A DNA stretch of 64,000 bases from Solimonas terrae (GTDB lineage: Bacteria; Pseudomonadota; Gammaproteobacteria; Nevskiales; Nevskiaceae). Location of the stretch: contig NZ_JAAMOW010000004.1 in the NCBI RefSeq assembly GCF_011067135.1, positions 124,001 through 188,000 on the forward strand. Reading direction: 5' to 3'. Position 1 is the first letter of the stretch; every line of letters starts with the position of its first letter. Shown in pieces: positions 35,267 through 44,074 of the stretch. A model generated the notes under the pieces. The model made no database searches. It had not been told where the DNA came from and saw only the letters and a list, made by a program, of their open reading frames with translations. The position numbers were made by a program, and so were the translations under genes.

Positions 35267-36367
35267 ATGACCGAATTGGCACAGGAAAAACTGGTATCGG
35301 TGGATTCGCATGTGCATTTCACCGACGAGTGGGTGAAGGAACGCCTGCGCAAGGAAATGCATGCGGTCTGGGACGATGCCAACAAGAAGGCGGAGGAATA
35401 TGCGGCCAAGGTCCTGCGCGGCGGCCAGCCTCAGCTCGAACTCGAGGATTTCGTCGATCCGGAAGCCGCCAAGGACCCGGGCCACTTCAACCCGGAAGGC
35501 AAGCTCAAGGCGATGGATCTCGACGGCGTCTATGCCGAGGTGATCTTTCCGGAACTGGCCGGCGCCAAGATCGCCAATCCGCACCTGATGGGCGACAACT
35601 GGAAGGAAGTCTTCCAGGGCTACAACAATGCGATGGCCGACTTCGCCGCCTACGATCCCGTGCGGCTGATGACGGCCTACCAGCTGCCGCTGTACGACAT
35701 CGACTTCGCGCTCAAGGAAGTCGAGCGCCTGGCCCGCGACAAGAAGGCGCGCTGCGTGCAGCTGACGCCGTTTCCGTCCGAACTCGGCCTGCCGGACTTC
35801 TACGACAAGCGCTACGAGCCGCTGTGGTCGTTGATCGAAGAGACCGGTCTGACCGTTCTCAACCATCTCGACCTCAGCGCCAAGCTCTGGGACGTGTTCC
35901 GTCGCGATCCGACGCCGCAGAAGGGCATCTTCACCGGTCTGGCCTGGGCGCCGCTGGCCGAGACGATCTGCATGTGGATCCTGACCGGAACGCTGGAGAA
36001 GTATCCGAAGATGCGGGTGCTGTTCGTCGAGCCGGGTCTGGGCTGGCTGCCGTGGTTCTTCGAGTCGCTGCTCGATCCGCGCATGCACCAGCACTACACC
36101 TTCCCCGGCGTGAAGAAGCCGCCGTCGGACACCTTCCGGCAGCAGTGCGGCGCCACCTTCATGTACGAGCCGCGCGGTCTGGAGGAGTGCTACAAGTACT
36201 TCGGTCCGGACTGCCTGTACTGGTCGACCGACTTTCCGCATCCGGCAACCTGCTGGCCGCACTCGCGCAAGCAGGTCGTCAGCCAGTTCGCCGAAGCGAA
36301 GATTCCGGAAGCCGATCGCATCAAGATCACGTCCGGAAACGCCCGCAAGACCTTCGGCCTGGGGTGA
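35267..36367 (+). CDS. Amidohydrolase family protein (amidohydrolase_2/ACMSD-like)
   Basis: The protein is 366 residues from ATG 35267, which follows GAGGAG; an ATG six codons upstream is less well placed. The metal-binding start DSHVHF gives the HxH motif. Further ligands are likely the His in VLNHLDLS and the Asp in YWSTDFPHP. VRLMTAYQLPLYDIDFALKE is typical of the amidohydrolase_2 group, which includes decarboxylases and C-C hydrolases. Homologues are common in steroid and aromatic clusters. The stop codon touches a tandem repeat. Confidence 0.88.
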   Translation: MTELAQEKLVSVDSHVHFTDEWVKERLRKEMHAVWDDANKKAEEYAAKVLRGGQPQLELEDFVDPEAAKDPGHFNPEGKLKAMDLDGVYAEVIFPELAGAKIANPHLMGDNWKEVFQGYNNAMADFAAYDPVRLMTAYQLPLYDIDFALKEVERLARDKKARCVQLTPFPSELGLPDFYDKRYEPLWSLIEETGLTVLNHLDLSAKLWDVFRRDPTPQKGIFTGLAWAPLAETICMWILTGTLEKYPKMRVLFVEPGLGWLPWFFESLLDPRMHQHYTFPGVKKPPSDTFRQQCGATFMYEPRGLEECYKYFGPDCLYWSTDFPHPATCWPHSRKQVVSQFAEAKIPEADRIKITSGNARKTFGLG

Positions 36368-36510
36368 GCAGGGCTTTCGAGCAGCACCGCTGCGAGCCTG
36401 CGAACGCACGCCGGCATGCAGGCCGGCGGGCCGGGGCCAGCAGGGCTTTCGAGCAGCACCGCTGCGAGCCTGCGAACGCACGCCGGCATGCAGGCCGGCG
36501 GCCGGGGTGT
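36367..36510. repeat. Tandem direct repeat, two copies of about 72 bp
   Basis: Two nearly identical units (36367-36438 and 36439-36510) begin AGCAGGGCTTTCGAGCAGC and end in a hairpin GCCGGC-ATGCAG-GCCGGC. The second copy lacks one G near its end. The first unit begins at the last base of the amidohydrolase stop codon. With the inverted repeat at 36538 this makes up most of the 319-base gene-free stretch 36368-36686; the remainder shows nothing else. Confidence 0.85.
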
Positions 36511-36537
36511 CGGCGTCTCGCGCCACCGCCCCGTCGT

Positions 36538-36565
36538 CTCCCTCACTGACCGGGACGTGAGGGAG
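36538..36565. promoter_or_regulatory. Inverted repeat upstream of the CoA-transferase, likely operator
   Basis: CTCCCTCAC-N10-GTGAGGGAG has perfect 9-base arms. Each arm carries the TGAGGGAG core seen in the recurring motif of other operons here. It ends 121 bp before the CoA-transferase start and has no T run. Confidence 0.45.
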
Positions 36566-36686
36566 GCGGGTCGGCTTCCGTGCACGGAAATGACGGTAGT
36601 GCCCCTGCCTCGTCCGAGTGAACGACGCTTTTGCAAAGGCGGCGGGTAACCTCGTCGATGCTCCGGAATTGTTGAAGGAAATCACG

Positions 36687-39224
36687 ATGGCGGCTGTACT
36701 CGAAAAACTGAAAGTGCTCGATCTCACGTCCGGCGTTGCCGGGCCGATGACGACGATGCTGCTCGGCGACAACGGCGCCGACGTCACCAAGATCGAGCCG
36801 CCGGGTGGCGACCCGGCGCGCACCGAGGCCGGTCCGCAGCAGCTCGGCTACAAGGTCTGGCAGCGCGGCAAGCGCAGTGCGTTCCTCGACCTCACCAAGG
36901 TCGACGACAAGGCGGTGCTGCTGGCACTTGCGAAAACCGCCGACATCCTCGTCGAATCGTATGCACCCGGCGAAACCGAAAAGCTCGGCATCGACTACCA
37001 GACTTTGAGCGCGCTCAATCCGCGCCTGATCTACTGCTCGATCACCGGCTATGGCCGCGACAACGAACACAGCCATCGTCCGGCGATCGACGCGCTGGTG
37101 CAGGCGCGCAGCGGCCTGATGTTCGAGCAGCGCGGCTGGCCGGAAGGCGCGCTCAATCACATGAACGGCGAGCCCGATCCGTTCCCGGATCTGGAGATTC
37201 CGCAGGAGGATGTGCAGGGCGCACCGCGCCCGGGTCCGCTGTTCGTGGCCTCGCAATGGCCCAGCCTCGGCGCGTTCTTCAATGCCTCGCTTGGTATCGC
37301 CGCGGCGCTGCGGGCACGCGAGCTGACCGGCAAGGGACAGTGGGTCGAGACCTCGCTGCTGCAGGGCGCGCTCGCGGGCGCCGCCGGCGTCTGGCAGCGT
37401 GCCGAAAAGATCGACGTGCCGGGCTTCGACACCTGGATTCTCAACAGCAAGTCGTCCAAGGGCCACTTCAAGGCCGGGGACGGCAGGTGGCTGCACAACT
37501 GGGTGCCGAATCCGCGCTTCATCCTGCAGGCCTCGCAGGGCGACACGCTGAATGCCTCGCCCGACCTGACGGTGCAGAACGATCCGGACCGCTTCGGCAC
37601 CGGCCCCGAAGAAATCCTGGTGATGTCGCATTACCAGCCGCTGCTTGCCGAGGCCGTCGCCAAGTTTCCGGTCGAGGACTGGATCGAAGCCGCCGCGACC
37701 GCCGAGATGACGATGCAGCCGGTACGCAGCATCGAGGAATCGCTCGCCGATCCGGCGTTCATCGAAGACGGCTGCGCGACCGAGACCAGCGATGCCGAAC
37801 TCGGCACGATCCGCACCGTCGGCAACGCCTTCAACATGAGCAAGACGCAGGGCAAGCCGGGCGCGCCGGCGGTCAAGCCCGGCGCCAACACCGATGAAGT
37901 GAAGGCCGAAGCGGCGAAGATCATTGCCGACGCGAAGGCTGGGACCGCTGCCGCGAACGGCAAAAAGATCAAGGCGCCGCTGGCAGGCATCACCGTGCTC
38001 GACCTCGGCCTGGCGATCGCCGGGCCGTTCGGCACGCAGCTGTTGTCCGATCTCGGCGCGACCGTCATCAAGATCAACGGTCTGTACGACATGTTCTGGC
38101 ATCGCGTGCACATCGCCTACATGGCGAACCGCGGCAAGAAGTCGATCACGCTGAATCTGAAAGACCCGCGCGCGATGAAGATCCTGCTCGATCTGGTCAG
38201 ACAGGCCGACGTCGTCCAGCACAACATGCGCTACGACGCCGCCGAGCGCCTGAAGATCGACTACGAGTCGCTGAAGCAGATCAAGCCGGACCTGATCTAT
38301 TGCCACACGCGCGGCTTCGAGCGCGGTGTGCGCGCCGGTCTGCCCGGCAATGACCAGACCGGCGCCTGCCTGTCCGGCATCCAGTTCGAGGACGGCGGCA
38401 TGGGCCGCGACGAGCAGGGCGTCACGGGTCGTCCGCTGTGGAGCTTCACCAGCTTCGGCGATACCGGCAACGGCTTCCTGTCGGCGATCGCGATCTGCAA
38501 TGCGATCTATCACCGCGATCGCACGGGCGAAGGTCAGTTCGTCGACACGTCGATCATCAACGCCGCGCTGCTCAACACCAGCTACGCGGTCGCCAGGCCG
38601 AACGGTGAAGGGTTCGAGCGTCCGCGCATCGGCGGCCTGCAACTCGGCTATTCGGCGGCGCATCGCATCTACGAAACCGGCGACGGCTGGATTTGCGTGG
38701 CCGCGACCCGGCGACCGCAGCGCGCCGCGCTGCTGGAAACCTTCGGGATTCCGGCCGACGCCGCAGCCGATGACGCCGCGCTGGCCAAGGCCATCACCGA
38801 CAAGCTCAAGACGCAAAGCGCGCAGGATGCATTCGCTGCGCTCGACAAGGCCGGCGTGCCGGTCGAGATCGTCGATCCGGAGTTCTCGCGCAAGCTGCAC
38901 GACAACGCCGACTTCCAGAAGGCGAAGTGGGTCGTGAGCTACCCGCATCCGCATGTCGGCAAGCTCGACCAGATCGGCCTGCTGTTCTCGCTTTCCGATA
39001 CGCCGGGCGTGATCCAGGGGCGTCCGCTGATCGTCGGCGAGCACACCCAGGAAATCCTTGCCGGCATGGGCTACAGCGAGGAGCAGGTCAAGACCATGGA
39101 AGAACAGTTCGCGATCGGCTTCGCCGGCATGCCGCGCATGCCACCGCGGCCGGCCGCGAGTGCCGCGCCGCAGGCGCCGAAACCAGGCATGGCGAGCATG
39201 CTCGAGAAGGAAGCCAAGCAATAG
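36687..39224 (+). CDS. Double-length class III (CaiB/BaiF) CoA-transferase
   Basis: The protein is 845 residues, about twice the usual length, because two CaiB-type domains are fused. The first (1 to about 415) starts LKVLDLTSGVAGPMTTMLLG; the second (about 430 to 800) starts ITVLDLGLAIAGPFGTQLLS. An Ala/Lys-rich linker joins them, and a Pro/Ala-rich tail follows. Asp in AIDALVQA (first half) and in GNDQTGA (second half) stand where the catalytic Asp is found, so either could be active. The ATG at 36687 follows AAGGAA. It would move CoA between acids, consistent with steroid or side-chain acids. A strong terminator follows. Confidence 0.9.
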   Translation: MAAVLEKLKVLDLTSGVAGPMTTMLLGDNGADVTKIEPPGGDPARTEAGPQQLGYKVWQRGKRSAFLDLTKVDDKAVLLALAKTADILVESYAPGETEKLGIDYQTLSALNPRLIYCSITGYGRDNEHSHRPAIDALVQARSGLMFEQRGWPEGALNHMNGEPDPFPDLEIPQEDVQGAPRPGPLFVASQWPSLGAFFNASLGIAAALRARELTGKGQWVETSLLQGALAGAAGVWQRAEKIDVPGFDTWILNSKSSKGHFKAGDGRWLHNWVPNPRFILQASQGDTLNASPDLTVQNDPDRFGTGPEEILVMSHYQPLLAEAVAKFPVEDWIEAAATAEMTMQPVRSIEESLADPAFIEDGCATETSDAELGTIRTVGNAFNMSKTQGKPGAPAVKPGANTDEVKAEAAKIIADAKAGTAAANGKKIKAPLAGITVLDLGLAIAGPFGTQLLSDLGATVIKINGLYDMFWHRVHIAYMANRGKKSITLNLKDPRAMKILLDLVRQADVVQHNMRYDAAERLKIDYESLKQIKPDLIYCHTRGFERGVRAGLPGNDQTGACLSGIQFEDGGMGRDEQGVTGRPLWSFTSFGDTGNGFLSAIAICNAIYHRDRTGEGQFVDTSIINAALLNTSYAVARPNGEGFERPRIGGLQLGYSAAHRIYETGDGWICVAATRRPQRAALLETFGIPADAAADDAALAKAITDKLKTQSAQDAFAALDKAGVPVEIVDPEFSRKLHDNADFQKAKWVVSYPHPHVGKLDQIGLLFSLSDTPGVIQGRPLIVGEHTQEILAGMGYSEEQVKTMEEQFAIGFAGMPRMPPRPAASAAPQAPKPGMASMLEKEAKQ

Positions 39225-39239
39225 CCACGGGTGGTGAAT

Positions 39240-39273
39240 GGCCTCCGCGCGCGCGTCGTGCGGAGGCCTTTTT
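39240..39273 (+). terminator. Rho-independent terminator after the CoA-transferase
   Basis: A 9-bp stem GGCCTCCGC/GCGGAGGCC with an 11-base loop is followed by TTTTT. Confidence 0.85.
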
Positions 39274-39294
39274 GCTTGTGACAGGGAGTTCGGC

Positions 39295-40236
39295 ATGGAC
39301 GGAAAGCAGACACGGCGAGCACTGGTGACCGGCGGCGCCAGCGGCCTCGGCTTCGAAACGGCGAAGGCGTTGGCTTTGCTGGGTCACGACGTGCTGATCG
39401 CCGATCGCAATGTCGCGGCGGCCGAAGCGGCGGTGCGGAACATCGTCGCCGCCGGCGCGACGACGCGCGTCGAATTCGCGCCGCTCGATCTCGGCGATCT
39501 CGCGGCGATTCGTGCGTTCACCGCCGCGCAATGCCGCGACGGTCAGCCGCTCGATGTGCTGATCAACAACGCCGGCCTGTTGCCGCCGCTGCGCCGCGCC
39601 ACGACCCGCGACGGATTCGAGCTCAAGTTCGGGGTCAGCCACCTTGGCCATTTCGCGCTGACCGATGGTCTGCTGCCGACGCTGCTGCGCAGCAGCGCGC
39701 CGCGCGTGGTCAGCGTGTCGAGCATCGTGCAGGCGACCGGCCGCATCGACTTCGATGATCTGCAGTCCGAGCGCAGCTATCTGTCGTCGCGCGCGTACAG
39801 CCAGACCAAGCTCGCGTCGCTGATCTTCGCCATCGAGTTGCAGCGCCGCGCCGATGCCGTCGGCCTGCCCTTGCGTAGTGTCGCCGCGCATCCCGGCATT
39901 TCGCGCACCGGCATCGGCGACGGGCGGCGCAGCGAACGGCGCACGTCGCTGCTCGACTGGCTGGACGTGATCGCGTTCCGGATCGCGATGCGCGGCTTCG
40001 GCCAGACACCGCAGCAGGGTGCATTGCCGATCATTCACGCGGCGACGGCGGCCGATGTGCGCGGCGGCGAGTTCTACGGGCCTGATGGCTTTCAACAGTT
40101 CCGCGGTCGGCCGACGCGGGTGCAGCCGAGTGCGGCAGCGCGCGATCCGGAAACCGCAACCCGCCTGTGGGCGGTGTCGCGAACGCTGACCGGTGCCGAC
40201 TATGCGGTGCTGCGGCGTCAGGAAACCTCGGCATGA
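39295..40236 (+). CDS. Short-chain dehydrogenase, retinol-dehydrogenase-like
   Basis: This 313-residue SDR starts at ATG 39295 after AGGGAG. VTGGASGLGFETAKAL is the cofactor site, DRN follows strand 2, NNAGLL is the structural motif, and AYSQTK is the catalytic Tyr/Lys. Its length and HLGHFALTDGLLPTL match the retinol dehydrogenase/WW-domain oxidoreductase-like group, which act on lipophilic alcohols. It is separated from the CoA-transferase by a terminator, so it probably has its own promoter. Confidence 0.9.
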   Translation: MDGKQTRRALVTGGASGLGFETAKALALLGHDVLIADRNVAAAEAAVRNIVAAGATTRVEFAPLDLGDLAAIRAFTAAQCRDGQPLDVLINNAGLLPPLRRATTRDGFELKFGVSHLGHFALTDGLLPTLLRSSAPRVVSVSSIVQATGRIDFDDLQSERSYLSSRAYSQTKLASLIFAIELQRRADAVGLPLRSVAAHPGISRTGIGDGRRSERRTSLLDWLDVIAFRIAMRGFGQTPQQGALPIIHAATAADVRGGEFYGPDGFQQFRGRPTRVQPSAAARDPETATRLWAVSRTLTGADYAVLRRQETSA

Positions 40237-40523
40237 GCCCGGCATCGCGAGATCGCGAAGCGGCCGTGGCGATGCAGATGCACCGTTTGCGCAGGAAGCC
40301 GCTGGATTGCTTCGTCGCCTCCGGCTGCTCGCAATGACGAAACTGGTCGTTGTTCAGACCTTCCCAGGGGCCTGTCGACGCTGACGGCGTGGCCGTGGCG
40401 GTGTCTCTGGCAAGCCGCCAGGCAAGGCGCAAGACGCGTTCCCCGAAAAGCGGTTCGCAACGAGAAGATTCCGGCGCCGGCAGCTCGACGATGGGCGGGC
40501 GAGGGCTCCGGCCCCGCCGGCGT

Positions 40524-41597
40524 TCAAACGTGATCCGTTTCGGCGACCGTCCACCAATGCAGGTCCGGCGGCGCGCTGAAGGCGACGCGACGTTCCTGCG
40601 ACTGCGTGTTCAGCACGTTGACGCGCTGGCGGCCGGCGATGAAACGCAGATCGTAGATTTCGCTGGCACCCGCACTCAGTTCGAAGAAGCCGACTTGCGC
40701 GCCGCTGCGCGTGTCGATGACCGCGACACCGCAGCGCAGTTCGCGATGTCGCGCCTGTACGGCCAGATCGCCGAAGTATTCGGACTCGCGCGCCTTGCAC
40801 AGTCCGACCAGTGCGTACGGGCCGACGAGATCGAGTCCGCGCAGATAGCCGGGCAGCGCACAGACTTCGTCGGCCGTGCCGCGCTGCGTGTCCACGCGCA
40901 GCAGGCGGCCCGCACCCGATTCGAGCAGCCACAGCGCGCCCTCATGCCAGCGCGGCGAATGCGGCATCGACAGGCCGCGCAGCACGGCGTCGCCGCTGTC
41001 CACCTCGAGCAGTGCGCCGCCGTTGCGACGCTGCGCGCGCCAGCCTTGTCGTGTATCAGTCTCGGCGAGACAGGTGACGAACGCCGGCCGGCCGTCGCGC
41101 ATCGCCATGCCGTTGAGATGGCAACGGTCCTCCGGCGCATCGTCGCCGACGAAGCGCGGCCGCCAGCGCGGGACGAAACTGTAGCGGTCCGAGAGCGTCG
41201 CCAGACAGGAAAAGCGTGTCGCGACAATCCAGCTCGCGTCGTCGGTCAGGGCGACGTCGTGCACATCGAGGCCGGCAGCGTGCCAGCTCAGGCGCGGCAG
41301 GTAGAGTGCGTCATAGCGTCCGGGTTGCGCGTCGTCATAGTGATGGCCGAGCACCGGATCGTCGGCGAACAGCGTCACGCGATCCTGGCAGGCCAGGAGC
41401 AGGCGGCCATCGCGCAGATCCAGCCCCATCGGCCGTTCGAAGTGACGCGGCAGGAAGGACAGCTGCCGACCGTTCCAGCCGATCAGCAAGAGCTTGTGTG
41501 CCTGGTAGGTCGTCACCGCGAGGCTGCCGCCCGCGGCGGCGAGCCAGGCGCTGAAGCCGGGGTCGGTGCGGCATTGCAGAGTCGAATCGTCGTTCAA
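40524..41597 (-). CDS. TIGR03032/DUF4915-like protein of unknown function
   Basis: From a TTG at 41597 the protein is 357 residues; GAGGAG lies 10 bases upstream. ATGs at 41657 and 41678 would add an Arg-rich tail that looks non-coding, so the start is uncertain. The family pattern is visible: FSAWLAAAGGSLAVTTYQAH, RPMGLDL, DVHDVALTDD, CHLNGMAMRDGRPAFVTC, SMPHSPRWHEGALWLLESG. This looks like a beta-propeller. Family members are annotated only by name. The 287 bases before it (40237-40523) hold no gene; a stretch around 40300-40340 resembles dispersed extragenic repeats of other genomes. Confidence 0.75.
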   Translation of the reverse strand: MNDDSTLQCRTDPGFSAWLAAAGGSLAVTTYQAHKLLLIGWNGRQLSFLPRHFERPMGLDLRDGRLLLACQDRVTLFADDPVLGHHYDDAQPGRYDALYLPRLSWHAAGLDVHDVALTDDASWIVATRFSCLATLSDRYSFVPRWRPRFVGDDAPEDRCHLNGMAMRDGRPAFVTCLAETDTRQGWRAQRRNGGALLEVDSGDAVLRGLSMPHSPRWHEGALWLLESGAGRLLRVDTQRGTADEVCALPGYLRGLDLVGPYALVGLCKARESEYFGDLAVQARHRELRCGVAVIDTRSGAQVGFFELSAGASEIYDLRFIAGRQRVNVLNTQSQERRVAFSAPPDLHWWTVAETDHV

Positions 41598-41812
41598 GCT
41601 GCGGTTGCTCCTCGTTGAATCGCGCGGTCTGCGAACCGGCCGGGCACTGTGCCGCATGCCGGCCGACAGCGAAAGCATCCGGCGCCGGACGACGCGCGCA
41701 AGAAGGCTTGTAAGCCTTTTGCTCTAGTTTTGTGCATTGCGATCCGGTGCATCATCGAAGCCCGGTGGCCGTCAGCGATACGGTTCCCGCCGGTCACGCA
41801 AGGGAGATGCGC

Positions 41813-43150
41813 ATGCAAAACAGGGAATGGCCGCGCCGCACCGCGATCGCGGCGGCGCTTGCGGTCGGGTTCGGCGGCAGTGCTTTTGCAGCGCCCGGCG
41901 ATCCGCTCGGACCGTCACAGACGCTGGTCCCCCCAGGCACTGGCGACTACAACCTCTACCCCGCAATTGCGCGCGATGCCGCCGGCGATGGCGTTGTCGT
42001 CTGGAAAGGTTCCGGCATTCTGGCGCAGCGCGTGGGCGCCGACGGCACGCCGAAAGGCAATGCCTTCGTTGTCGACCCCACGCCATATGCCGGTCCGCCC
42101 GACGTGGCGATGGACGACGACGGCGATTTCGTCGTCACCTGGGCGCAGCTGCACGTTGCCGATACCACCGGCGTTTATGCGCAGCGCTACCATGCCGACG
42201 GCAGCCCGAACGGCGCGCAGTTGAAGGTTGCTGCGCCGCCCGACGCGACCGTTGGCGACAGCTACATTCTCAGTCCGTCGGTGGCAATGGATGACGCGGG
42301 TGACTTCGTGGTCGCCTGGGCGCAGGGCCGCGAGCTGAAGCACGGCAGCTGGTACAGCTGTAGCTACGGGATCGGCATCTGCACGCAGGTCGGTGCTTAC
42401 GCCGTGCAGATGCGGCGCTACACCGGTGGCGGGACGCAGGCGCAGGTCGCGCAGACCGTCGACAGCACTGGCGGTGTCGATGTCGAGGTGCTCGCCGTGC
42501 CGCTCGTGATCGGCAGTGACGAGGGTCGTGTCGGGGTCGCGATGGCGCCAGATGGCCGTTTCGTCGTCGCCTGGGATCATGAGAGCGAGGGCGTGAGCCT
42601 GCTGTCGGGTGTCTACGCGAGGGCTTATGACGCAGACGGCAAGGCCGGGCTCAAACGCGTCGTCTCTTCGCAACGCGATCAGGGCGTGCCCGATGTCGCC
42701 ATGAGCGCCGGCGGGGCCTATGTCGTCACCTACAACCGTGCTTCCCGCGCCCGGAATGACTACAGCGAAGGCATCTACCTGCGTCGTTTTCCCGCCGGCA
42801 ACGGTCTCGGCAGCGCAGAGGTGCGCGTTGATTCGGACACCAACGCGCAGGCCTACGGTCTCAAAACCAGTGTCGCGATGGATGCCGCCGGCGATACCGT
42901 CGTCGCCTGGCCCGTCGGTGGCCGCATTCACGCACAACGCTATGCCAACGGCGGCGGCGCGCTCGGCATCAATTTCGACGTTGGCGGCGCCCCGCCGAAC
43001 GAATACGGCAGCTTCGTCTCGCCCGATGTGGCAATGGCGCCGGGCGGCGACTTCGCCGTGGCCTGGGGCGCGATATGGGCGGACTATTCGTCCGGTCCGG
43101 CAGGTGTCACGTATACGAGCATCGACACGCGCTACTACGACGGCCCCTGA
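41813..43150 (+). CDS. Secreted repeat protein, probable beta-propeller
   Basis: The protein is 445 residues. The ATG at 41813 is preferred over the one at 41807, which would touch the AGGGAG. The signal peptide ends at GSAFAAPG. At least seven repeats share a core like VAMDDDGDFVVTWAQ, VAMDDAGDFVVAWAQ, VAMAPDGRFVVAWDH, VAMSAGGAYVVTYNR and VAMDAAGDTVVAWPV, each followed by a Y.QRY.A.G-type strand, as in a bladed propeller. Two Cys in SCSYGIGIC may form a disulfide. Function unknown; a surface or extracellular role is inferred. Confidence 0.75.
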   Translation: MQNREWPRRTAIAAALAVGFGGSAFAAPGDPLGPSQTLVPPGTGDYNLYPAIARDAAGDGVVVWKGSGILAQRVGADGTPKGNAFVVDPTPYAGPPDVAMDDDGDFVVTWAQLHVADTTGVYAQRYHADGSPNGAQLKVAAPPDATVGDSYILSPSVAMDDAGDFVVAWAQGRELKHGSWYSCSYGIGICTQVGAYAVQMRRYTGGGTQAQVAQTVDSTGGVDVEVLAVPLVIGSDEGRVGVAMAPDGRFVVAWDHESEGVSLLSGVYARAYDADGKAGLKRVVSSQRDQGVPDVAMSAGGAYVVTYNRASRARNDYSEGIYLRRFPAGNGLGSAEVRVDSDTNAQAYGLKTSVAMDAAGDTVVAWPVGGRIHAQRYANGGGALGINFDVGGAPPNEYGSFVSPDVAMAPGGDFAVAWGAIWADYSSGPAGVTYTSIDTRYYDGP

Positions 43151-43397
43151 ATCGCGCGCGCGATCAGTCGCATCGCGCGCCATCACCGCCAGGCCAGGGT
43201 GACATGATCCCGAATGCGGGGGGCTCCGCCTGCCTGTGCGCCCCTTTCGCGTTTGTCCGCAGCCGTTCCAGCTTCGTTCAGGCTTCGTGCGTGCGCGCCC
43301 GAGGCGGTCCGCAGGGATTCATCTGCAAACGTCAGACTTTGATCGACGCAAGGGCAACAAGCCTTGTCGATTGAATTCAGGACCAAGGAGATGAATG

Positions 43398-43898
43398 ATG
43401 AAAAAACAGTTTTTCACCACACTCGCCGCGGGGCTGCTGATGACCGGCGTCTCCGTTGCACAGGCCGACAGCAGCGGGGTTCTCGGCACCGACAGCAGCA
43501 CGCGCAGCGACCGTCAGGAAGCACGCCAGGACAATGCCAGGGCGCGGCAGGAACTCCGTCAGGACAAGCGCGATGCGCGGCAGGGAGTGACCAAGGACAA
43601 TGCCCGGGACACCGCCGACACCATGAAGGGCAATCGTGATGCCCGTCAGGAACTGCGCCAGGACTATCGCGACAATCTCAAGGGCGCCGACAACAACTCG
43701 GATCGCGTAGACGCGACGCGCAACTTCGCCAAGGATCGTGGTCAGCTGGCGAAGGACAACGCCCAGCAGGCCGGCGACAAACTGAAGGATCATGCCGAGG
43801 CGCGCCAGGACGTGCGCAAGGACAATCGTGCCGAAGCCAAGGACGTCCGCGAGGAAAACCGGCAGCGCAGGCAGGACGCGAACAACCCGAACGATTGA
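43398..43898 (+). CDS. Secreted, highly charged, probably disordered protein
   Basis: This 166-residue protein follows AAGGAG; tandem ATGs at 43395 and 43398 are both possible. The signal peptide (KKQFFTTLAAGLLMTGVSVAQA) is clear. After it the sequence is almost only Asp, Arg, Gln, Ala, Lys, Asn and Glu, with repeats of the type ARQELRQDKRDARQ, and no hydrophobic core. A helical or disordered periplasmic protein is likely. I do not recognise the family. The 247-base gap before it holds a GC-rich hairpin at 43156-43180 after the previous gene. Confidence 0.7.
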   Translation: MKKQFFTTLAAGLLMTGVSVAQADSSGVLGTDSSTRSDRQEARQDNARARQELRQDKRDARQGVTKDNARDTADTMKGNRDARQELRQDYRDNLKGADNNSDRVDATRNFAKDRGQLAKDNAQQAGDKLKDHAEARQDVRKDNRAEAKDVREENRQRRQDANNPND

Positions 43899-43931
43899 TC
43901 GGCACTTCACCCGGTCCACATCGGGCATGGC

Positions 43932-43966
43932 GATCGCCGCAACATCTGGATGATGTCGCGGCGATC
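43932..43966. other. Extragenic hairpin, 15-bp arms
   Basis: GATCGCCGCAACATC pairs with 43952-43966 with one mismatch around a 5-base loop. No T run follows. It separates the disordered-protein gene from the TpsB-like gene and may act as a terminator or mRNA end. Confidence 0.45.
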
Positions 43967-44002
43967 TGCGTCGCGCCAATCGGCAAACACAGGGAGCGTG
44001 TG

Positions 44003-44074
44003 ATGGCGATTCCAGCAAGCCCGACCGCGGCGGGCACATCGTCGCAGCCTCGGGAGTTCGGCGATGGCCATTGA
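44003..44074 (+). CDS. Possible 23-residue leader ORF overlapping the TpsB-like start
   Basis: An ATG at 44003 with AGGGAG six bases upstream opens a 23-codon frame that ends in a TGA at 44072-44074, inside the start of the TpsB-like gene (ATG 44064). The arrangement would allow translational coupling. No similarity is recognised, and it could be chance. Confidence 0.3.
   Translation: MAIPASPTAAGTSSQPREFGDGH

Noticed and set aside
36367-36510. CRISPR-like array
   Set aside because: Only two adjacent units of about 72 bp with no spacers and no cas genes.
36543-39296. 917-codon minus-strand open frame opposite the CoA-transferase
   Set aside because: Composition is rich in Arg, His and Asp and has no recognisable fold, while the opposite strand encodes two clear CaiB domains.
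40290-40345. Dispersed extragenic repeat resembling those with GCTTCGTCGC and CTCGCAATGACG ends
   Set aside because: Only one copy is in the window, so it cannot be called a repeat from this sequence alone.
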